Assembly: GCA_018812395.1 (NCBI GenBank)
Contig: JAHJDS010000401.1
Location: 1 to 7,187 of the forward strand
Source: Pseudomonadota bacterium
Lineage (GTDB): Bacteria; Desulfobacterota; Desulfarculia; Desulfarculales; JAHJDS01
DNA: 7,187 nucleotides
Direction: 5' to 3'
This document shows, in pieces, positions 1-4,481 of this stretch (positions are counted from its first letter, which is position 1; each line of letters starts with the position of its first letter). Position numbers and translations under genes: made by a program. The notes under the pieces were generated by a model that saw only the letters and a list, made by a program, of their open reading frames with translations, was not told where the DNA came from and did not search any database.

Positions 1-1005
1 CAAAAGGTGGGCCGCGCCCAGGTCGTTGTTCTTGAATTCCCCCCGGCCCCAGTCCGGCCACGAGGCCACGGACCGGGCCCAGGTCAAGGCCGCGTCGAGG
101 TATCGGCGTTCCCCGGTGAGTCGGTACATCCCGGCGTTGAGAAATACCCGGTAGCCGGCCAAGACCCAGGGGTGCAGCTCGCCGGCCCCGGGAATGGGCC
201 AGGCGGGCGGCGTCTCGTTGACCTTGCGGTCAATGAAGGACCTCAACCGGGCGAATTGTTGCCGGAGCGGCCCGTGGATCAGGGCGCGGTACCTAGCCGT
301 GGCCCGGGGCGAGAAGAACAGCCGGGGATGGACTTTTTCGAGGCCCGGTTTGAGGCGATAGGTCAGGGGCAGGGGCCGCGCCCGCCGGCGGCCGGGGGCG
401 GGGGGCGACGGGGGTAGGGGGTCGTTGATCCGGACCCGGGGCAAGAGCGCGCCCTTGCCGCGCAACGTGGTGTTGGTCAGGTCCAGGGCGATGGACTCGA
501 CCTCGCCGCTTCGGCGCTCCAGGAGCCAGGTGACGGCCGCCGCGTCCATGGTCGGGTGGTACTCGATCCACAGCCAGCGCGATTGGCCGGGGGTCAGGCA
601 GGTCCACGGGCCCAGGGCCGCGGCGATGACCCGTCTTTGGTGGTTGACCACGCCCTGGAGCAGCCGGAGGCAAGTCAGCGGCTTGGTCATCCGGGAAGTG
701 ACCACCACCTTGAACACCAGACGCGTCGTCGGCGGGGCGAGCTTGAGCGGCGTTGTCAGCCGGGCCAGGACCCGGCTTCCGGTCAGGCCCCTCAATCGAA
801 ACGTGAGGGGACGGGCCGTCGCTTGGGGCGATCGGGTGATCTGGAGCCCCTGCCCCGGCCGCCAGGGGGGCCAGTCCCGGGCGGCCATGGCGCCGGGGGC
901 GGTCAGGGCCGAGACCAAGACCGACGACGCCAGCACCATCGCCCGGACCGCGCCCCGGCGAGCGCTTGCCCGGCGGCGGCCCCTGGATTCGAGATCGGTC
1001 GTCAT
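1..1005 (-). CDS. Heparinase II/III-type (DUF4962-like) exported protein, N-terminal part, runs off the window
   Basis: An open frame of 335 codons reads without a stop to base 1, so the C-terminus is missing. Residues 16-41 look like a signal peptide: an Arg-rich n-region with two RR pairs, a hydrophobic run (MVLASSVLVSAL) and an AMA/A cleavage-like site, so export is inferred. Residues about 65-195 are rich in alternating hydrophobics, suggesting a beta domain that I cannot name, followed by a Pro/Arg-rich linker (about 196-212). From residue 226 'HPRLFFSP' and then 'WGRGEFKNNDLGAAHLL' (319-335) resemble the start of the alpha/alpha-toroid seen in heparinase II/III and DUF4962 polysaccharide lyases. 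The catalytic region lies outside the window, so activity and substrate cannot be judged. Start choice: the ATG at 1005 lies 17 bases from GGAGG (1027-1023), whereas an in-frame TTG at 1014 lies 8 bases from it and may be the true start, adding MRA. The gene lies downstream of the ZIP gene on the same strand. Confidence 0.65.
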   Translation of the reverse strand, partial: MTTDLESRGRRRASARRGAVRAMVLASSVLVSALTAPGAMAARDWPPWRPGQGLQITRSPQATARPLTFRLRGLTGSRVLARLTTPLKLAPPTTRLVFKVVVTSRMTKPLTCLRLLQGVVNHQRRVIAAALGPWTCLTPGQSRWLWIEYHPTMDAAAVTWLLERRSGEVESIALDLTNTTLRGKGALLPRVRINDPLPPSPPAPGRRRARPLPLTYRLKPGLEKVHPRLFFSPRATARYRALIHGPLRQQFARLRSFIDRKVNETPPAWPIPGAGELHPWVLAGYRVFLNAGMYRLTGERRYLDAALTWARSVASWPDWGRGEFKNNDLGAAHLL

Positions 1006-1022
1006 GGCCCGCAAACCAACAT

Positions 1023-1027
1023 CCTCC
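1023..1027 (-). promoter_or_regulatory. Ribosome binding site that bears on the start of the heparinase-like gene
   Basis: GGAGG on the minus strand is the only good Shine-Dalgarno match upstream of this gene. It is 8 bases from an in-frame TTG (1014) and 17 bases from the ATG (1005). The spacing favours TTG, while codon preference favours ATG. The two choices differ by three residues before the signal peptide and do not change the product call. Confidence 0.5.
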
Positions 1028-1042
1028 GCCTGACGGTCACCT

Positions 1043-1073
1043 CAGGCCATGGTGCCCCAAAACCAATGGCCTG
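1043..1073 (-). other. Bulged hairpin between the ZIP gene and the heparinase-like gene
   Basis: CAGGCCATGGT (1043-1053) pairs with ACCAATGGCCTG (1062-1073), giving 11 base pairs with one bulged A (1065) and an 8-base loop. No T-run follows on either strand, so it is not a standard intrinsic terminator. It lies in the 120-base region between the ZIP stop codon and the next start on the same strand. It could be an RNA processing or stabilising stem, or a weak attenuator. The pairing is seen directly; the role is inferred. Confidence 0.45.
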
Positions 1074-1124
1074 GCAAGTCCGTCCGTGAGAAGGCTCTCC
1101 AAGGGGCGTTAGGGAAAGAAAGCC

Positions 1125-1910
1125 TTAGATGGCCTTGAGGACGATGACGAACATCACCCCGACCAGCAGCGAAAAGATGGTCTTGTGGTCCTGGCCGGAC
1201 AGGGACGAGGGGATGAGTTCGTCCACGGTGATGTAGATCATCAGTCCGGCCGTGGCCCCGACGATCAAACCCATGACGCCGCCCTGGATGCCCTGGAACA
1301 GGTAGCGGGCCAGAAGAAACCCGGCCAAAATGGGGATGGCCGTGGACGAGGACACCAGAAACGACCGGAACCGGCGACCGGTGGAGTGAAAGAAGGGGGC
1401 CGAGGTGCAGATCCCTTCCGGAATGTTGTGGATGGCGATGGCCAGGGCGATGGCCAGCGAAAATTGGGCCTGCCCGCCGATGGCGATGACCATGCCCTCG
1501 GGGAAGTTGTGCAGAAATATCCCGAAGATCAGATAGACCGAGGTCCGTTTCAGGTTCTGGCCCAACTCCGGGGCGCACAACTCGGGGTGAATGTGGGGAA
1601 TGATCCGGTCCAGGCCGTACATCACCAGGGCGCCGAGGAAGAGCCCCGCCATGCACAGCCAGATCGAGGACTCCGAGATGCTCTGGGGGATGAGGTGCAG
1701 AAAGGAAATGGCCAGCATCACCCCGGCGGCAAAGGACAGCATGTTGCGGACGAAGGCCAAGGACGGACGCCTGAGGACCCCCAGGGCCGAGCCGATGATC
1801 GGGCCGAGCACCGAAATGACCGCGATCCAGAAGACGGGGTCGCGGGGCCGGGCGGCGGCGGCGCCGACGAGCTGGTCCAGGGTCAGGGCGATGTCGAATA
1901 CCACTTCCAT
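1125..1910 (-). CDS. ZIP family divalent metal transporter
   Basis: This 261-residue inner-membrane protein belongs to the ZIP family (Pfam PF02535), whose members move Zn2+, Fe2+, Mn2+ or related ions into the cytoplasm. The sequence shows about eight hydrophobic segments (near residues 26-46, 55-75, 84-101, 124-142, 147-170, 187-204, 209-229 and 244-260). The two family signatures are HNFPEG (134-139) and HNIPEG (161-166), which form the intramembrane metal site. A DELIP motif (230-234) near the end of a later helix is also typical. The loop after the third segment is short, with a small PHIHPEL cluster (105-111) that may bind metal, unlike the long His-rich loops of eukaryotic ZIPs. Length matches bacterial ZupT/GufA-type proteins; the metal cannot be assigned from sequence. 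The ATG at 1910 has no strong Shine-Dalgarno match but is the first reasonable start before the hydrophobic core. A sigma70-like promoter lies upstream, and the heparinase-like gene follows on the same strand. Confidence 0.93.
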   Translation of the reverse strand: MEVVFDIALTLDQLVGAAAARPRDPVFWIAVISVLGPIIGSALGVLRRPSLAFVRNMLSFAAGVMLAISFLHLIPQSISESSIWLCMAGLFLGALVMYGLDRIIPHIHPELCAPELGQNLKRTSVYLIFGIFLHNFPEGMVIAIGGQAQFSLAIALAIAIHNIPEGICTSAPFFHSTGRRFRSFLVSSSTAIPILAGFLLARYLFQGIQGGVMGLIVGATAGLMIYITVDELIPSSLSGQDHKTIFSLLVGVMFVIVLKAI

Positions 1911-1989
1911 GCGGCGCTCGACGGGGGCGGGGCGTATTTGCCGTCAGGAGTGATCGCGGCCCCCGTTCAATCCTTATTGTGAGTCATTT

Positions 1990-2019
1990 AATATAGTTTC
2001 GGGTAGGGCTGATTGTCAA
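1990..2019 (-). promoter_or_regulatory. Sigma70-like promoter for the ZIP gene
   Basis: On the minus strand, TTGACA (2019-2014) is a perfect -35 match. It is followed after 18 bases by TATATT (1995-1990), a good -10 match. Transcription would begin near 1983, leaving a leader of about 70 bases before the ZIP ATG. The AT-rich patch stands out from its GC-rich surroundings, which supports the call. Confidence 0.6.
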
Positions 2020-2100
2020 CTCCCGCCGCTGAGGGGGGACCGGTCGAGGCGAAGTCCTGGCCACCGGCCACCCCTGACTGACTGCATTTGGCGGTCGGGT

Positions 2101-2129
2101 CTGAAAAGCGGGCTGCGGTCTGATATTCT
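2101..2129 (+). promoter_or_regulatory. Weak candidate promoter for the TVP38 operon
   Basis: CTGAAA (2101-2106), 17 bases, then TATTCT (2124-2129) each match the sigma70 consensus at four of six positions. It is the best candidate upstream of the plus-strand genes, but the match is modest and another sigma factor or start site is possible. Confidence 0.25.
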
Positions 2130-2156
2130 AATTAAGGCCTGCGGCAAAATTCCGTT

Positions 2157-2170
2157 CGGCCCGAAGGCCG
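2157..2170 (+). other. Small GC hairpin in the presumed 5' leader of the TVP38 gene
   Basis: CGGCC (2157-2161) pairs with GGCCG (2166-2170) around a CGAA loop, and two G-T pairs could extend the stem outward. It lies about 43 bases before the ATG and does not cover the ribosome binding site. A role in mRNA stability is possible, but chance formation is also plausible in GC-rich DNA. Confidence 0.25.
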
Positions 2171-2213
2171 GGGGGGGCAATTCTGACCTGGATATTTGAG
2201 GGGATCGCGAACC

Positions 2214-3020
2214 ATGAGCCGAAGCCTGTCAAAGAAACTGATCGTCCTGGGGGTGATGGTCGGCCTGGTGGTCTTGTTTTTTGTCCTGGGCTGGCACCGT
2301 TTCTTCACCCTGGAACAGATCCAGCGATACTGGGGCAATTTTGAGGCCTACCACCAGGCCAATCCATTGATGATGGTGGGCCTCTACTTCCTGGCCTACA
2401 TCGTGGTGACGGCCCTGTCCCTGCCCGGGGCGACGATCATGACCCTGATGGGCGGCGCGATTTTCGGCTTCTGGGTGAGCCTGGTGACCGTGTCCTTTGC
2501 CAGCACCATCGGGGCCACGGCGGCCTGTGGCGTGGCCCGGTTCGTTTTGGGCGAGCCGATTCAACAAAAATACGGCGACAAGCTGGCGGCCGTCAACCGC
2601 GGCATCGAGCGGGAGGGGGCCTTCTATTTATTCACGCTGCGGCTGGTGCCCATCTTTCCCTTTTTCGTGATCAACCTAGTGATGGGGCTGACCCGGATTC
2701 GTCTGCTGACCTATTACTGGGTCAGCCAGGTGGGGATGCTGCCCGGGACGGCCGTTTACGTCTACGCCGGGGCTCAACTCGGCCACCTGATCAGCACCGG
2801 TCAGGAGAAGATCGCCGCCCTGGGTCTGGACCGGGCGGTCCCCGAAGTCTTCGACGTGACCCTGCCCGTGGTCACGTCCGACTTTTTGAGGGGCATCTTG
2901 TCCTGGGAACTGATCCTCAGTTTCGTCATCCTGGGAATTTTTCCGCTGGTGGCCAAGCGGGTCATCGGCCTCATCCGGCGACGCGCCGGCCGGGGCGTCG
3001 CGGAAGAAAAGGGGGCGTGA
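2214..3020 (+). CDS. TVP38/TMEM64 family (VTT/SNARE-associated domain) inner-membrane protein
   Basis: This 268-residue protein is a member of the TVP38/TMEM64 branch of the DedA/VTT superfamily (Pfam PF09335). These are polytopic membrane proteins, related to proteins implicated in lipid scrambling or envelope homeostasis; the molecular role of the TVP38 branch in bacteria is not settled. Hydrophobic segments are near residues 8-28, 53-73, 83-110, 139-160, 166-188 and 231-254. Family signatures seen are LPGATIMTLMGGAIFG (70-85), FTLRLVPIFPFF (140-151) and PGTAVYVYAGAQLG (177-190). A polar stretch (about 193-228) precedes the last membrane helix, and the C-terminus is basic (RVIGLIRRRAGRG). 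The ATG at 2214 is preferred because AGGGGA lies 9 bases upstream; an in-frame TTG at 2196 would add six residues but has no comparable ribosome binding site. The next gene starts 3 bases after the stop. From memory, VTT proteins of this kind are often encoded beside, or fused to, mercuric-reductase-like flavoproteins, which fits this pairing. Confidence 0.92.
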   Translation: MSRSLSKKLIVLGVMVGLVVLFFVLGWHRFFTLEQIQRYWGNFEAYHQANPLMMVGLYFLAYIVVTALSLPGATIMTLMGGAIFGFWVSLVTVSFASTIGATAACGVARFVLGEPIQQKYGDKLAAVNRGIEREGAFYLFTLRLVPIFPFFVINLVMGLTRIRLLTYYWVSQVGMLPGTAVYVYAGAQLGHLISTGQEKIAALGLDRAVPEVFDVTLPVVTSDFLRGILSWELILSFVILGIFPLVAKRVIGLIRRRAGRGVAEEKGA

Positions 3021-3023
3021 GCC

Positions 3024-4481
3024 ATGGCCTACGACTATGACCTCGGCGTGATCGGCGGCGGCTCGGCCGGGTTGACCGTGGCCGCCGGCGCGGCCCAGGC
3101 CGGGGCCAAGACCTTGCTCGTCGAGAGGGAGCCGGTCCTGGGCGGGGACTGCCTGCACTTCGGCTGCGTGCCGTCCAAGACCCTGATCCGGACGGCCGAG
3201 GTTTTTCATGCGCTCAAAAACGCCCCGGCCTGGGGTTTGCCGGCCGTGGGGCCGTTGCCGGTGGATTTCTCGTCGGTCCGGGACCGGATCAAGGCCGTGA
3301 TCGACGTCATCCAGAAGCACGACTCAGAGGAGCGCTTCTGCGATCTGGGGGTCAGGGTCGAGTTCGGCCCGGCCGAGTTCGTGGATGAGCGGAAGGTCAA
3401 GGTCGACGGCCGGCCGTTCACGGCCAAGTCCTGGGTGATCGCCACCGGGTCGTCGCCGGCGGCCCCGCCCCTCGAGGGCCTGGATCGAACGCCCTATTTG
3501 ACCAACAAGGAGATTTTCTATCTCGACAAGCTGCCCACGTCGATGATCGTCCTCGGGGCCGGGCCCATCGCCGTCGAGATGGCCCAGGCCTTCGCCCGGC
3601 TGGGGACCTCAGTGACCATGGTCCAGCGCTCGGGCCAGATCCTGAGCAAAGAGGATCGAGACATGGCCGACGCGGTCATGGCCCGCCTGCGGGGCGAGGG
3701 CGTCCGGGTCATGCTCGACACCACCACGGTCCGGGCGGCCGACGCCGGGACGGTCCGGGAGGTGGTGGTCAGGCCCAAAGACGGTCAGGAAACGACCCTG
3801 CGGGCCGAGGCCCTGCTGGTCGCCCTGGGCCGCCGGCCCAACCTGGACGGGCTGAACCTGGACCAAGCCGGGGTCGAGTTCGACCGGAAGGGCCTCAAAC
3901 TGGACCATCGCCTTCGGACGACTCAAAAGCACGTCTTCGGCGCGGGCGACGTCACCGGGACGTTCCAGTTCACCCACGCCGCCGGATACGAAGGCGGCAT
4001 CGTCGTCTCCAACGCCGTCTTTCATCTGCCGCGCCGGGTGGACTACACCTGGCTGCCCTGGTGCACCTACACCCGGCCCGAGTTGGCCTCGATCGGGATG
4101 AACGAAAAGGCGGCCCAGGAAGCGGGGATCGACGCCACGGCCTGGACCGAGTTTTTCATAAGCAACGACCGGGCCCTGGCCGAGGGCGGAGCCGAGGGCA
4201 AGATCAAGATGATCCTCGACGATCGTGAAAAACCGATCGGCGTCCAGATCCTGGGGCCGTCGGCCGGCGAACTCCTGGCCGAGTGGGTGGCCGTCCTGGG
4301 CGGCAAGGTCAAGCTGTCCACCTTGGCCGCGGCGGTCCATCCCTACCCGACCCTGGCCGAGATCAACAAGCGGGTGGCCGGCGATCTGCTGGCCACCAAG
4401 ATCTTCTCAGACAAGGTCAAGAAAGGCCTCAAGCTGTTCTTCAATCTGCGCGGTCGCGCCTGCCGGACACCGGAGCGATAG
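3024..4481 (+). CDS. Mercuric-reductase-like FAD-dependent pyridine nucleotide-disulfide oxidoreductase
   Basis: This 485-residue cytoplasmic flavoenzyme belongs to the class I disulfide reductases (Pyr_redox_2 plus dimerisation domain), the group containing lipoamide dehydrogenase, glutathione reductase and MerA. Motifs in order: FAD Rossmann loop GGGSAG (11-16); redox-active pair C43/C48 in GGDCLHFGCVPSK; ATGSS (140-144); NAD(P) loop GAGPIAVE (178-185); second FAD motif FGAGD (305-309); and a C-terminal dimerisation domain from about 344. In HPYPTLAE (439-446), Tyr441 aligns with the catalytic His of lipoamide dehydrogenase. Tyr at this region is a feature of MerA-type enzymes. There is no N-terminal heavy-metal-associated domain and no C-terminal Cys-Cys pair; only a lone C480 sits near the end. 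Mercury reduction is therefore not supported, and the physiological electron acceptor is unknown. Start: ATG with AAGGGGG 8 bases upstream, 3 bases after the TVP38 stop. Its TAG stop overlaps the next gene's GTG by one base, so the three genes are probably co-transcribed and translationally coupled. Confidence 0.93.
   Translation: MAYDYDLGVIGGGSAGLTVAAGAAQAGAKTLLVEREPVLGGDCLHFGCVPSKTLIRTAEVFHALKNAPAWGLPAVGPLPVDFSSVRDRIKAVIDVIQKHDSEERFCDLGVRVEFGPAEFVDERKVKVDGRPFTAKSWVIATGSSPAAPPLEGLDRTPYLTNKEIFYLDKLPTSMIVLGAGPIAVEMAQAFARLGTSVTMVQRSGQILSKEDRDMADAVMARLRGEGVRVMLDTTTVRAADAGTVREVVVRPKDGQETTLRAEALLVALGRRPNLDGLNLDQAGVEFDRKGLKLDHRLRTTQKHVFGAGDVTGTFQFTHAAGYEGGIVVSNAVFHLPRRVDYTWLPWCTYTRPELASIGMNEKAAQEAGIDATAWTEFFISNDRALAEGGAEGKIKMILDDREKPIGVQILGPSAGELLAEWVAVLGGKVKLSTLAAAVHPYPTLAEINKRVAGDLLATKIFSDKVKKGLKLFFNLRGRACRTPER

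Larger units (their letters stand above)
1911..2213. other. Divergent intergenic region
   Basis: This stretch of about 300 bases separates the leftward ZIP unit from the rightward TVP38 unit and holds no convincing gene. It contains two short AT-rich pockets in otherwise GC-rich DNA: about 1971-2000, overlapping the ZIP promoter, and about 2122-2136, a weaker candidate -10 for the plus-strand genes. TGAGTCA (1980-1986), a short palindrome, lies at the predicted ZIP transcription start. I could not match it to a known Zur, Fur or MntR operator. Confidence 0.6.

Noticed and set aside
425..1089. Plus-strand open frames opposite the heparinase-like gene
   Set aside because: They are Arg/Pro/Gly-rich with no domain signal. 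The minus strand gives a coherent signal peptide and lyase-like sequence.
1185..1982. Long plus-strand open frame opposite the ZIP gene
   Set aside because: It is a shadow of GC-biased codons. The product is Gly/Asp/Gln-rich with no recognisable domain, while the minus strand encodes an unmistakable ZIP transporter.
2035..2090. Short repeats and palindromes such as GACCGGTC, GGCCACCGGCC and GACTGACT
   Set aside because: They are too short and isolated in GC-rich intergenic DNA to support a binding site, attachment site or repeat family.
4283..4480. A 66-codon N-terminal extension of the GH15-DUF547 frame
   Set aside because: The translation is Gly/Arg/Gln-rich and lies out of frame over the C-terminal coding region of the oxidoreductase. 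GH15 homology begins exactly at the GTG at 4481, which has its own ribosome binding site.
3024..4481. Assignment as merA (mercuric reductase)
   Set aside because: It has no N-terminal metal-binding domain, no C-terminal Cys-Cys pair, and no merR, merT or merP neighbour in the window.
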